From contig NZ_MUHU01000002.1 in the NCBI RefSeq assembly GCF_002105195.1, positions 248,001 through 312,000 on the forward strand: a stretch of DNA of 64,000 nucleotides, read 5' to 3'. The position numbers and the translations under genes were made by a program. The notes beneath the pieces are model-generated. The model was not told where the DNA came from. It saw nothing but the letters and a program-made list of their open reading frames with translations, and made no database searches. This DNA is from Derxia lacustris (lineage in GTDB: Bacteria; Pseudomonadota; Gammaproteobacteria; Burkholderiales; Burkholderiaceae_E). Position 1 is the stretch's first letter, and every line of letters begins with the position of its first letter. Shown in pieces: positions 34,601 through 43,076 of this stretch.

Positions 34601-34832
34601 CGTGGCCGAAGTGCGCTTCGGCTTCGACCTGTTCCGCATCGGCGAGGCCCGCCTCGGGCTCGACACGCGGCTCGAAACCGGCCTCGCGCGCCGGCCCGAA
34701 CTGGCCGCGCTCGGCTGGGGCGGCGGCAGCGTCGCGCCGGCCGTGCTGGGCCGCATCGACCTCGGCGGCGCCCGCCTCGCCCCGATCCGCCCCCTGCCGC
34801 CGGCCGATCGCATCGGCCTCGACCGCGGCTGA
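31650..34832 (+). CDS. eCIS baseplate protein, Afp12/phage-tail-protein-I-like
   Basis: The 1060-residue protein starts MDANGSRYRALVTQGDWQAV at an AGGAG site. The first 600 residues are beta-rich with propeller-like repeats (FDAWGNLYSLSTDRRAIRIR, HYLVVASAAAGGLLIFDLHG), interrupted by an Ala/Pro linker at about 265-295. The C-terminal third carries the tail-protein-I domain: FSYAREYLPPVYRADPASAD, FLDRFLALFEGEFTRWEDRI, LDWLASWVGLALDP and LLLRHAVTRHARRGTVPGLL. This is the Afp12-type wedge subunit, partner of the J-like protein. The N-terminal propeller-like expansion is notable. A palindrome of the recurring set is at 34035-34050. Confidence 0.85.
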   Translation: MDANGSRYRALVTQGDWQAVLDSALAGVPLGDRPLEWADGSSGSGPIATNCGAGGLALKGLLYEFRARGVEAAPLAEDGGRGGAFDAWGNLYSLSTDRRAIRIRSAGSGAMSDFWPVTGEQPGAPQRDGIAAIEGLTAGRRAPGPGGFAPVNKPADPAPLALDALAVTRGHYLVVASAAAGGLLIFDLHGAGPPLFQGWPGLGRLPGEAPGAARTAEALIALEDGGIGALVNGWLWRVGADLKPRVAASAVAPAFGPKPAADGAAPAEADGAAPAAPADGATPAAKAAPATPQPCTLDLRPALADPALLASLAPGDALPADALAAIRVTAVAALRGERLLVVGRRDIDGIATPVAGALHLDGRVLPLLRRDRVEAVPAGPLDALIAEVVEARADGGERPRPALASRALAVDYGSDASAADAGFGFLVLAAGGDQAFRFAAEWRADGALAIGIARDFLPLRRYLGLGLAALPGGLVLHAYPAARVFYAADERWVPLLALPQPRHLRAASLDLPAWDSGIVACVWHRVALDLRLPPGTTVVIETRAADDPADLARQPWQREPGPARSPAGSELPWRGSGACAGAASTDAASGTWATLLQSAHGRWLQLRLSLAGDGKQTPLLRGLRAWYPRFSYAREYLPPVYRADPASADFLDRFLALFEGEFTRWEDRIAAAQWLLDARTAPAGALDWLASWVGLALDPALDDARRRLLLRHAVTRHARRGTVPGLLLTATLAWEPVIDEAWLAAPEQLATRAHGLRLQELFGLVPPLPASAWNPATQNRAQLLARLAGDDSLVDLQAVAALGASWPAPTGSTPAARRAALLGALGFVPRGPIEEARLWPAWVEARAADAAVTGTALPADEPASAADRTDWTAYLAASAPCAPLRRRWQDFLSRRWRRISALNAAWGTRWRDFDRIPAPVALPASDAALADWHRFESRVLRGLTGAHRFRVVLPLPDTGLDLDDLARRRDAVLRAVEAEKPAHTVAEVRFGFDLFRIGEARLGLDTRLETGLARRPELAALGWGGGSVAPAVLGRIDLGGARLAPIRPLPPADRIGLDRG

Positions 34833-34853
34833 GCAACTTCACCGGAGACCCAC

Positions 34854-37442
34854 ATGGGCTGCTGCACTGGCTACAACTTCGCACCCGCGCCCGACGCCGC
34901 GCTCGACCCGGCCCAGCGCGTCAATTTCAGCTTCGGCATGGTGCTCGGCGTGGACGACTTCCGGCAGGAGCACGCCTACCTCGCCGCCCGCGACGAGCGC
35001 GCCCTGCGCGAGCTGATCGGCTACGGCGCCATCACCGGCCTGGGCGTGAGCACCGCCGTGACCGGCACCCAGGTTGAGGTGCGCATCGCGCCCGGCCTGG
35101 CCCTGCTGCCCGACGGCAAGCTCGTGGGCGTGGCGGTCGACCAGTGCGCGCGCCTCGACGAATGGCTGGCCGGCCCGGGCAAGGAAGGCGCCAGCGGCAA
35201 GACCGGCGCGGCGAGTGTGTACGTGGTGCTGCGCGCGGTGGAAGTGACCGGCACGCCGGTGCCGATCCCCGGCGAGCCCTGCCGCGACGAGGACTCGCTG
35301 GTCGCCGATTCGCGCATCGCCGACAGCTTTGCGCTCGACTTCGCGTGGACGCCGCCGGCCCAGACCGAGGACGCCGCGCTGCGCACTTTCGCCGCCTGGC
35401 TGCGCCGGGTGGAAGTGCGCGACGCGCCAGTGCCGGCGCCAGAGCTGGCCGACTTCCAGGCCGCCGTCGAGACGCAGGTGAAGGCCGCCATCGCCAATGC
35501 GGCGGCGGCCTTCGCCAATCCGCCGCTGTCGGCCACGCCCGCGCCCGACCCCGATCCGCAGCCCGACGAAGGCCCGCGCCTCGTCATCCCGCGCGAGCGC
35601 TATGCCGAGTTCATCGCCGCCGCCTTCGACGTGTGGACGCGCCGGCTGCGCGCCGATGCGATGGCGCATTTCGGCCCGGTGCCAGCGGCCGAAGACACGG
35701 CCGAAGCCGGCCTGCTGCTCGCCGCCATCGACATCGCGCTCGACGCCGGCAACCTGCAATTCCCGGCCGAGGCGGCCGACACCGCGGTCGCGCGCTGGCT
35801 CGGCCGGGCCGAGCTGGTGCATCTGCGGCTGTTGCAGGAATGGCTCATCACCAACGTGGAGAACGACGCGCCGCGCGAGGCCACCTATGTGCTCGGCCGC
35901 TTCGACGCGCGGCTGCCCAATGCCCAGGCGCTCGACCTCGACTTCTCAGCCCACGACCATGCGCTGACGCGCATCGACTTCATCGACGCGCCGACCCTCG
36001 ACGACCCGACCGCGCGCAAGGCGGTGCTGCATCCGGCGGTCAAGTGGCCCGGCACCGCCGACAGCGACGTGGGCGGCCCCGACTACTACGGCCCCGGCAT
36101 GAGCGCGCCGATCCCGGTCTCCGATGGCGGCACCGGCCAGAGCGCGGCGCCCGAGCGCGGCCAGCTGCTGGTCGGCGTGCCGGTCAGCGATGCCGGCCCG
36201 GCGCACTTCGAGCTGGGCCGCCTCGTGCCGGTCACGCACACGCCGACCGGCACCGATGCGCTGACGCAGAACCTCGTCGTCGACGTGGACAGCGCCGCGC
36301 CCGACATCCTGATCGACACGGTGCAGAACCTGGGCCCGCTCGACAGCCCCGAGTTCGCCGGGCTGACGGTGACCGGCGCGCTCGCGGCGGATTCGCTCGC
36401 GGTGACGGGCGACGGCAGCTTTGGCGGCACGCTGGCCGTGACCGGCGATGCCAGCCTCGGCAGCACGCTCGCGGTGACCGGCGATGCGACGGTCGGCGGC
36501 GCATTGGCCGTGACCGGCGCCACCAGCCTCGGCGGCGAACTCGCGGTGACCGGCGCCGCCAGCGTGGGCGGCGGTCTGGCCGTGACCGGCGACGAATCGG
36601 TCGGCGGCACGCTGAGCGTGACCGGCGCCACCAGCCTCGGCTCGGGTGTCACCGTGACCGGCGACATCGGCGCCAGCGGCGCGCTGGCCGTCGGCACCGA
36701 TGCCAGCGTCGGCGGCGCGCTCACCCTCGGCACGCCGCTCGCGCCGGCCCAGGGCGGCACCGGCCTCGCCACGCCGCCGGCGCCGTTGCAGGTGCTGGTC
36801 GGCGATCCCAATGCCGCCGGCAACTACCTGCTCGCGCAATTGGTCGACAGCCCGACCGTGAGCGTGAACCTGAGCCAGATCGAGGCCAGCCCGCCCGAGC
36901 CCCAGGGCTGGCAGCTCAGTTTCAACGCCAGCGGCGGCAGCGGCCTGAGCCTGCCCATCACGCCGGCCCAGGGCGGCACCGGCCAGACCGGCGTGCCGGC
37001 GGCCGGGCAGATCCTCAATGGCGACGGCGCCGGCGGCTATGCCATCGGCGCGCTGCGGCCGGCGCGCGCCGGGCGTCACATCGCGGTGGCCAAGGTCGGC
37101 GACGACCTCACCGTCGACACCACGCCGCAGACCCACTGGGCGATGCGCGTGGTGACCGACATGACCAAGGACAACAAGCTGCTGCCGACCGACCATGTCG
37201 TCGTCATCCAGGCCGAGGGCGAGAAGCTGGCCTTCGACCTCGGCGCGCCCGAGGATCAGCGCGTGGTCATCATCAAGTCGCTCGCCACCAAGTCGGCCGT
37301 CACCGTGGTCGGCGACGGCATCAACGTGCTGCGGCCCAACACGCTGATCGACAACCAGGCCAGCCTGACGCTGGCGCCGCAGGCGGCGGTGACGCTGATC
37401 GGCCTGCGCAAGACGCAATGGCTGGTGATCGGAAGGGGCTGA
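34854..37442 (+). CDS. eCIS tail fibre (Afp13/Pvc13-like)
   Basis: The 862-residue protein has an N-terminal anchoring module (FSFGMVLGVDDFRQEHAYLA, then LRELIGYGAITGLGV and VRIAPGLALLPDGKLVGV, about 20-100), a helical region, and then fibre sequence. Three GGTG blocks (SDGGTGQSAAPERGQLLVG, PAQGGTGLATPP, PAQGGTGQTGVPAAGQIL) are standard phage tail-fibre motifs. Nine 12-residue repeats of the type LAVTGDASLGST span about 515-622. A compact C-terminal tip (WAMRVVTDMTKDNKLLPTDH to TQWLVIGRG) probably contacts the target surface. The tip lacks resemblance to known receptor-binding domains that I can identify. The next gene starts two bases after its stop. Confidence 0.88.
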   Translation: MGCCTGYNFAPAPDAALDPAQRVNFSFGMVLGVDDFRQEHAYLAARDERALRELIGYGAITGLGVSTAVTGTQVEVRIAPGLALLPDGKLVGVAVDQCARLDEWLAGPGKEGASGKTGAASVYVVLRAVEVTGTPVPIPGEPCRDEDSLVADSRIADSFALDFAWTPPAQTEDAALRTFAAWLRRVEVRDAPVPAPELADFQAAVETQVKAAIANAAAAFANPPLSATPAPDPDPQPDEGPRLVIPRERYAEFIAAAFDVWTRRLRADAMAHFGPVPAAEDTAEAGLLLAAIDIALDAGNLQFPAEAADTAVARWLGRAELVHLRLLQEWLITNVENDAPREATYVLGRFDARLPNAQALDLDFSAHDHALTRIDFIDAPTLDDPTARKAVLHPAVKWPGTADSDVGGPDYYGPGMSAPIPVSDGGTGQSAAPERGQLLVGVPVSDAGPAHFELGRLVPVTHTPTGTDALTQNLVVDVDSAAPDILIDTVQNLGPLDSPEFAGLTVTGALAADSLAVTGDGSFGGTLAVTGDASLGSTLAVTGDATVGGALAVTGATSLGGELAVTGAASVGGGLAVTGDESVGGTLSVTGATSLGSGVTVTGDIGASGALAVGTDASVGGALTLGTPLAPAQGGTGLATPPAPLQVLVGDPNAAGNYLLAQLVDSPTVSVNLSQIEASPPEPQGWQLSFNASGGSGLSLPITPAQGGTGQTGVPAAGQILNGDGAGGYAIGALRPARAGRHIAVAKVGDDLTVDTTPQTHWAMRVVTDMTKDNKLLPTDHVVVIQAEGEKLAFDLGAPEDQRVVIIKSLATKSAVTVVGDGINVLRPNTLIDNQASLTLAPQAAVTLIGLRKTQWLVIGRG
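36396..36719 (+). repeat. Nine tandem 36-base units in the fibre gene
   Basis: Each unit encodes 12 residues of the form L-A-V-T-G-x-x-S-x-G-G-x. The nine units are contiguous without spacer and differ mainly at wobble positions and at residues 6-12. Such repeats form beta-helical shafts and can change number by recombination, altering fibre length. Confidence 0.9.
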
Positions 37443-37443
37443 C

Positions 37444-38769
37444 ATGACGACCACGCTCGGGCTCGACCAGCCGCGCATCGCCAGCGGCGAGGCACGCACC
37501 TATTTCTTCAACGGCCGGCTGCTGTCGGCCGAAGACCTGCAACGCGAGCAGACCGCGCGCGAGGCCGGCCAGCGCCGGCTGGCGCGGCTGGCCGGCTGCG
37601 GCATCGAGCGCGGCCTGGGCCTGCGCTGGCAGGGCGGCAGCCTGCTCACCATCGAGGCCGGGCTCGGCGTGACGCCGGCCGGCGACGTGGTCGAGACCGA
37701 AAGCTTCGAGCTCGACATTGCCGGCAGCGTGGCGGCCGGCGCGAGCGGCGGGCGATTTGGCGATTGCGCGGCGCGCTTCGGCAGCCTGGGCGCGCTGGCC
37801 GGGCTGCATCTGCTGGTGCTGACGCCGGGCTGGATCGGCGACGGTCGCGCGCCGACGCTGCTCGGCGAGGTCGGCGCCTGCAATCGCAAGCTGGAACTGC
37901 CCGGCGTGCGCGCCCGGCTGGTGGCGCTGCGCGCGCCGGCCGGCGCCAGCGCGACCGATCTGCGCAACCGCGTGGCGCATGCGCTGGCCGCGACCGCCGG
38001 CCTCGATGCCACGCGGCTACTGGGCTGGTGGCCGGCCACGGTGGCGCCCACGCTGCGCGCCGACGATCTGCCGCTGGCGGTGCTGGCCATCGGCGCCGGC
38101 GGCGCGATCGACTGGATCGATGTCGATGCGGCGCGGCGCCGGCTGGCGCCGCCGCCCGGTGCCGAGTCGGATGCGCTCTGGCCGCGCAGCGAGCGGGTGG
38201 CGATGGAAGCGCTGGCGCGCCAGTGCGCCGCCCAGCTGCGCGACAGCGCCACGCTCGCGCTGGCGCGCGCCGCCGAGGCCACGCCGGCCGCGTTTGCCCT
38301 GCTGCCGCCGGCGCTGCTGCTGGACGACGCGACCGGCGCGCGCTGGCAGGCGGTGTTCGCCGACGAACTGCCGCTGCCCGACGAGATCGCGCTCGGCCGG
38401 GCCGCGTTTGCCGCCGCGCTCGACCAGGCGCTGGCCGATGCGCCGGTGCCGCGCGACCGCGCCAGCCTGCGGCTCTACCGGCTGTGGCAGGCCGACGAAA
38501 CCGCCGCGCCGCAATGGCTGCTGCGGCTGCGCGATGCCGACGCGCCCGACACCGGCGAGATCGATGCCGGCAGCAACTGGTGCGGTGGCGCACCGACCGC
38601 GCTGGCGACCGGCGAGCGCAGCTCGGCGCGGGTGGCGGCGCTGGCCGGCCGGGTGCTCGGCAATCCGCAGACCTCGGCCGAGGAACGCAGCCTGGCCGGC
38701 TCGGTGCTGACCCAGGCGCCCGACAAGCTGCGGCGGCCGGCGCGCAAGCGGCCCGGCAAGCCGGGCTGA
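37444..38769 (+). CDS. Fibre-module-related eCIS protein, unknown role
   Basis: The 441-residue protein starts MTTTLGLDQPRIASGEARTY and shares the N-terminal module of the preceding fibre: YFFNGRLLSAEDLQREQTAR, RRLARLAGCGIERGLGL and LLTIEAGLGVTPAGDVVETE. The rest is helical, with two helical stretches (DLRNRVAHALAATAGLDATR; ERVAMEALARQCAAQLRDSA) and a basic C-terminus (KLRRPARKRPGKPG). It has no GGTG or 12-residue repeats, so it is not itself a fibre; it may bind the same baseplate site or act as fibre chaperone. It starts two bases after the fibre stop. Confidence 0.72.
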   Translation: MTTTLGLDQPRIASGEARTYFFNGRLLSAEDLQREQTAREAGQRRLARLAGCGIERGLGLRWQGGSLLTIEAGLGVTPAGDVVETESFELDIAGSVAAGASGGRFGDCAARFGSLGALAGLHLLVLTPGWIGDGRAPTLLGEVGACNRKLELPGVRARLVALRAPAGASATDLRNRVAHALAATAGLDATRLLGWWPATVAPTLRADDLPLAVLAIGAGGAIDWIDVDAARRRLAPPPGAESDALWPRSERVAMEALARQCAAQLRDSATLALARAAEATPAAFALLPPALLLDDATGARWQAVFADELPLPDEIALGRAAFAAALDQALADAPVPRDRASLRLYRLWQADETAAPQWLLRLRDADAPDTGEIDAGSNWCGGAPTALATGERSSARVAALAGRVLGNPQTSAEERSLAGSVLTQAPDKLRRPARKRPGKPG

Positions 38770-38836
38770 GCCGGGTCGCCAGCGATGCACCTGCCGCCCA
38801 GCCGCCCGCGATGAACTCACCGCCCGCCCGCCGCCG

Positions 38837-40846
38837 ATGAGCGCGCCGCCCGCCCTCGCCATCGCGCGGCTGCGCGCGCCCGGCGCTCCGCGCGACGCAG
38901 TGCTGGCGCGGCTCGCGGCCGAGACGCTGGCGGCCGAGGTGGCCGATGCGCTGCCGCCGTTGCCGCCGCAGGCGCTGCTGCTGCTGCGCCGGCTGGCGCT
39001 CGATCTGCCGCGCGCCGCGCTCGACCGTCTGCCCGACGCGCGGCTGCGGCTCGCGGTGGCGGGCCTGGCGCGCGGCGCGATCGCGGACGCGGCGGCGGTC
39101 GCGGCGCGGCCGGCGCTCGGCGCGGTGTCGCCGCAGGCGCAGGCGGTGCTGTTCGGCGACACGGCCGAGCTGCTCGCCTGCCTCGCGCGCGACGCGCTCG
39201 ACGACCGGCTCGATTGCTGGTGGTGGCGGCAATGGCTCGGGCGCGCGCATCCGGACTGGACGGCGGGCTGGCGCGAGCAGGCGACGCATGCCGAGGCCGC
39301 GCTGCGGCTGCTCGCGCGCGCCGGATTGGCGGAGGCGGTACGGCCGGCGCTGGTCGCGCGCGGCGTGCTGGCTCCGGTGGCGGGCGACGGCGCCGCGCGA
39401 CGCGGGATGCCGCCCGCCATGCGCGCCAGCTCTGTCCCGGTGGCGGAAGCGGGTGGCCGGCCTGACGCGCCGACCGGCTTGCCGCCCGATGCCGGCAGGC
39501 GCGCGGCCGCCGACACAAGCGCGGGCGGCACCACCGGCCTGCGTACCTCCTCGCCCTGCGACGAGACTGCCGCCGGCACCACCTCCCGGCCGCACAACGG
39601 CGCCGCGCAAAGCGCCCACGACAGCAGCCCCGACGCCCGCGCCACCGCGCCTGCCGGCTACCGTCGCGCGGCTTCCCGCGACGGTGCTGCCACCTCCCTC
39701 GACGACGCTCGCGCCGCCGCCCGCCCGCTGCCCGCGCCGACCGCGACGCTCGACCACCTCACGCGCCCGCGCCCTACCGCGTCGGGCAGCGCCGACGACG
39801 GCCACCGCCCCGCGTCCGCGCCGCAGACGCAGGCCTCTGCCCCGACCGCTCGACGCGCCGCCGCGCCCGATGCCACCGGCGCATCGAGCGACATCGCCCG
39901 GCCGACATCCGACTTCGCCGCCGATGTCGGCACATCGCCGACCACCGACCCCATGGACCCGGCCACCGCGCCCGACCGCACCGACAGCGACGCCCACCCG
40001 CAAGCCGACACCGACCGCGCCGCCGCGCACAGCCCCGCTTTCTTCGCCCCGTCACGCGCCGAGCCGCCGACCGCGCCCGCCGCCACACCGGTCCCGCGCT
40101 CGCGCGCCACCGACCTCGACCGCCCAGCCCGCGCAAGCCAGCCCACCGCCATCGCCGAGCCGCCCGCCGACGCAGCGCCCGCGCCGCCGCTCGATGCCGC
40201 GCCGCGCGTCGTCGTCACCCGGCATGCGCGGCTGCTGTTCCTGGTCAACCTGCTGCTCGGCGACGGGCTCTATCCCGACTTCACGCGGCCGCGCGATCCG
40301 CGCTTTCCGCTGCCGCTGTGGCGGCTGCTGGCGGCGCTCGGGCTCGGGCTGATCGGCCCGGCGCTGCGCGACGATCCGCTCTGGCCGCTGCTCGCGCGGC
40401 TGGCCGACGATGCCGAGAGCGATGCCGACGCCAACGCCAACGCCAGCCCGGCCGACGACCGCGCCGCCGCGCTCGACCGGCACTGGCCGGTGCCGCCCGC
40501 GCCGGCGCCGCGCCATCGGCCGCTCGCGCCCGGCCGGCGCCGCAATGCCGTCCGCAACGCCGCCGCGCTGCGCCTGCGCCACCAACCCGCGCGCGCCCTC
40601 GGCCGCTGGCTGGCGCGCTACCGCCACTCGCTGCGCTTGCGGCTTGGCGCGGCGCTCGGCATTGCGCCAGCGCTGCTCGGCCGCGCGCTGGTCGGGCCGC
40701 CGGCGCGGCTCTGGCTGTCCGAGGCCGAGCTGGTCGCGGTGCTGCCGCTCGACGGTCATCCGGTCGTCTGGCGGCTCGCCGGCCTGGACCGCGATCCGGG
40801 TCCGCTGCCCGGCGCCGGCCGCAGCCTGCGCTTCGTCTTCGAATGA
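38837..40846 (+). CDS. Unknown eCIS-locus protein with long disordered centre
   Basis: No family is recognised. The 669-residue product has a helical head (residues 1-200; PQALLLLRRLALDLPRAALD, LLACLARDALDDRLDCWWWR), a 240-residue Pro/Ala/Thr/Asp-rich low-complexity centre, and a folded tail (VVVTRHARLLFLVNLLLGDG LYPDFTRPRDPRFPLPLWRL; LWLSEAELVAVLPLDGHPVV WRLAGL). Position directly before the AAA+ ATPase is conserved in several eCIS loci for a gene of unknown role (from memory). The head and tail are well conserved-looking, so the gene is real. It could be a length regulator, since no classic tape-measure gene was found, or a partner of the ATPase. Confidence 0.7.
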   Translation: MSAPPALAIARLRAPGAPRDAVLARLAAETLAAEVADALPPLPPQALLLLRRLALDLPRAALDRLPDARLRLAVAGLARGAIADAAAVAARPALGAVSPQAQAVLFGDTAELLACLARDALDDRLDCWWWRQWLGRAHPDWTAGWREQATHAEAALRLLARAGLAEAVRPALVARGVLAPVAGDGAARRGMPPAMRASSVPVAEAGGRPDAPTGLPPDAGRRAAADTSAGGTTGLRTSSPCDETAAGTTSRPHNGAAQSAHDSSPDARATAPAGYRRAASRDGAATSLDDARAAARPLPAPTATLDHLTRPRPTASGSADDGHRPASAPQTQASAPTARRAAAPDATGASSDIARPTSDFAADVGTSPTTDPMDPATAPDRTDSDAHPQADTDRAAAHSPAFFAPSRAEPPTAPAATPVPRSRATDLDRPARASQPTAIAEPPADAAPAPPLDAAPRVVVTRHARLLFLVNLLLGDGLYPDFTRPRDPRFPLPLWRLLAALGLGLIGPALRDDPLWPLLARLADDAESDADANANASPADDRAAALDRHWPVPPAPAPRHRPLAPGRRRNAVRNAAALRLRHQPARALGRWLARYRHSLRLRLGAALGIAPALLGRALVGPPARLWLSEAELVAVLPLDGHPVVWRLAGLDRDPGPLPGAGRSLRFVFE

Positions 40847-40856
40847 AAGCCGCGCG

Positions 40857-43019
40857 ATGAAACTCGACGACGCCCACCCGCTTCACCACGCCGCCGACGG
40901 CCCCACGCCCGATCCGGCGTCCGCCGCCAGCCACGGCGCCACCGGCCTGCCCGGCACCAGCACCTCGCCCGCCGCCGACGACCTCGCCGCCGCCTTCCGC
41001 CCGCTGCTGCTGGCCGCCGCCTGGCGCGTGACCGCCGCCGCCAGCGAGCGCCTGGGCGAGGACGCGGTCGCCGCGCGCTTTCCCTTCCTGCTCGACTACG
41101 CCCAGGCGCTGGCCGAGGCCGACGCCGACGTGCTGCATGCGCCGCTGCATGCGCTGGTGCAGGCCGCCGAGCTGCCGCCCGCCGCACTCGAAATCTGGCT
41201 CGTCGCCGGGCTGGTGGAGGAGGACGCGCGCTTCGGCCCGGTGTTCGAGGCGCTCGATCCCGACTGCGGCGAGCGCCGCCCCGGCAGCGCGCTGATGCAA
41301 TCCTGGTGGGGCACGGCGCCGCGCGACGGCCTGCGGCCGGCCCTGCGCGCGCTTGCCGAGCTGGGCCTGCTGCGCGCCTGCCAGCCCGGCGCCAGCCGCG
41401 CCGACGCCACCTGGGAAGTGGAGGACAACTGCTGGTCGGCCGCGCGTGGCGAAGCGCCAGCCCGGCCCGCGCCCGGCCTGCGGCTCGCCGACGCCGCCGA
41501 CGCGCCCGCGCTCGCCAGCCTGCTGCTCGACGCCGCCACGCGCGCCGCGCTCGGGCTCGACGCAGAGGACATCGGCGCCACGCCGGCCACGCCCGCCAAC
41601 GCCAACGCCAACACCGAAGCCGAAGCCAGCGCCATCCGCCACGCCGCCGCCCACGCCTGCGTGCTGGTGCGCGGCGCCAGCCACAACGGCCGCAGCGCCC
41701 TGCTGCGCGCCCTGGCCCGCGCCGAAGGCCGCCCGGCGCTGCTCATCGACTGGCCACCCGACGGCACGCCCGCCGCCGACGCCGCCCGCGCCGCGCCGCC
41801 CTGGCTCGGCGCCTTCGCCACGCTGACCGGCGCGCGCCCGGTCATCCGCCTGCGCGCCACGCCCGGCGAACGCCTGCGCCTGCCGCCGCTCGCCGGCTAT
41901 CGCGGCTGGATCGGCGTGGTCTGTGGCGACGACGACGCCATCGAGGACCTGCCCGCGCCGGCCCTGGTGCTGCGCCTGCCGCTGCCCGATGCCGCGCTGC
42001 GCACCGCCCTCGTCGCGCGCCACGCACCGGCCGCGACCGCGCCCGAAGTCGCATCGCGGCTGCATCTTTCCTCGGGCCATCTGGTGAATGCGCTGCGGCG
42101 CGCGGACGCAGCCGGCCTTGCCGCGCCGCCAGCCGGCAGCGCAAGCGCCGCCAACGCCACGCCCGCCACCCTCGCCGCCCGCCTGCGCGAAGCCGCCCTC
42201 GCCGGCGGCGCCGCCGAGCTCGACAACCTCGCGCGCCGCCTCGACACCCGTGGCGCCACCCGCGCCGCCCTCGTTCTCGATGCCGATGTCGAGCGCGACC
42301 TCGACACGCTCGAAGCCCGCTGCGCCCAGCGCGACCGCCTGCGCGAGACCCTGCCGCCGGCCTTCGCCGCGCGCCTCAACGCCGGCGTGCGCGCGCTGTT
42401 CGCCGGCCCGTCCGGCACCGGCAAGACGCTCGCCGCCCAGGTGCTCGCCGAGCGCCTCGGCCTGCCGCTCTACCGGCTCGATCTGTCGTCGGTGGTCAGC
42501 AAGTACATCGGCGAGACCGAGCGCAACCTGCACCGCCTGCTGTCGGCCGCCGAGGCGCTCGACGTGATGCTGCTGCTCGACGAGGGCGACGCCCTGCTCG
42601 CGCGCCGCACCGACGTGGGCAATGCCCACGACCGCTACGCCAATCTCGAAACCAACTTCCTGCTCCAGCGCCTCGAAACCCATCGCGGCCTGGTGCTCGT
42701 CACGACCAACGCGCTTGAGCGCATCGACACCGCCTTCCTGCGCCGCTTCGATCTGCTGGTGCAGTTCCGCGCGCCGGAATTTGCCGAGCGGCTGGCGCTG
42801 TGGCGCGCGCATCTGCCGCCCGACCACGTAGTGCCCGAGGCCGCGCTGGAGCGCATCGCCGAAGCCTGCGCGCTGGCCGGCGGCCAGGTGCGCAACGTGG
42901 TGCTCGACGCCGCCTCGGCCGCGCTCGCGCGCGAGCAGCGCCTGACGGAGCCGCTGCTCGCCGACGCCCTGCGGCGCGAATACCGCCGCGCCGGCGCGCT
43001 CTATCCGCTCGGTCGCTGA
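40857..43019 (+). CDS. eCIS AAA+ ATPase (Afp15/Pvc15-like)
   Basis: The 720-residue protein has a disordered head (1-40), a helical N-domain and a degenerate first ATPase region (about 240-400). The C-terminal AAA+ domain contains Walker A GPSGTGKT (517-524), RLDLSSVVSKYIGETERNLH, Walker B VMLLLDEGDALLARRTDVGN (about 571-590), sensor VLVTTNALERIDTAFLRRFD and an arginine finger. Cdc48/FtsH-like GETERNL and the Asp-Glu-Gly-Asp box match Afp15/Pvc15. These ATPases are needed for particle assembly or effector loading. The ATG was chosen over the earlier frame because it follows the previous stop by ten bases. Confidence 0.92.
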   Translation: MKLDDAHPLHHAADGPTPDPASAASHGATGLPGTSTSPAADDLAAAFRPLLLAAAWRVTAAASERLGEDAVAARFPFLLDYAQALAEADADVLHAPLHALVQAAELPPAALEIWLVAGLVEEDARFGPVFEALDPDCGERRPGSALMQSWWGTAPRDGLRPALRALAELGLLRACQPGASRADATWEVEDNCWSAARGEAPARPAPGLRLADAADAPALASLLLDAATRAALGLDAEDIGATPATPANANANTEAEASAIRHAAAHACVLVRGASHNGRSALLRALARAEGRPALLIDWPPDGTPAADAARAAPPWLGAFATLTGARPVIRLRATPGERLRLPPLAGYRGWIGVVCGDDDAIEDLPAPALVLRLPLPDAALRTALVARHAPAATAPEVASRLHLSSGHLVNALRRADAAGLAAPPAGSASAANATPATLAARLREAALAGGAAELDNLARRLDTRGATRAALVLDADVERDLDTLEARCAQRDRLRETLPPAFAARLNAGVRALFAGPSGTGKTLAAQVLAERLGLPLYRLDLSSVVSKYIGETERNLHRLLSAAEALDVMLLLDEGDALLARRTDVGNAHDRYANLETNFLLQRLETHRGLVLVTTNALERIDTAFLRRFDLLVQFRAPEFAERLALWRAHLPPDHVVPEAALERIAEACALAGGQVRNVVLDAASAALAREQRLTEPLLADALRREYRRAGALYPLGR

Positions 43020-43076
43020 GCCCGCCATGCGCACGCCGCCCGCCCACCTCCGCCCGCCCCGCAAAAGCCGCTGACC

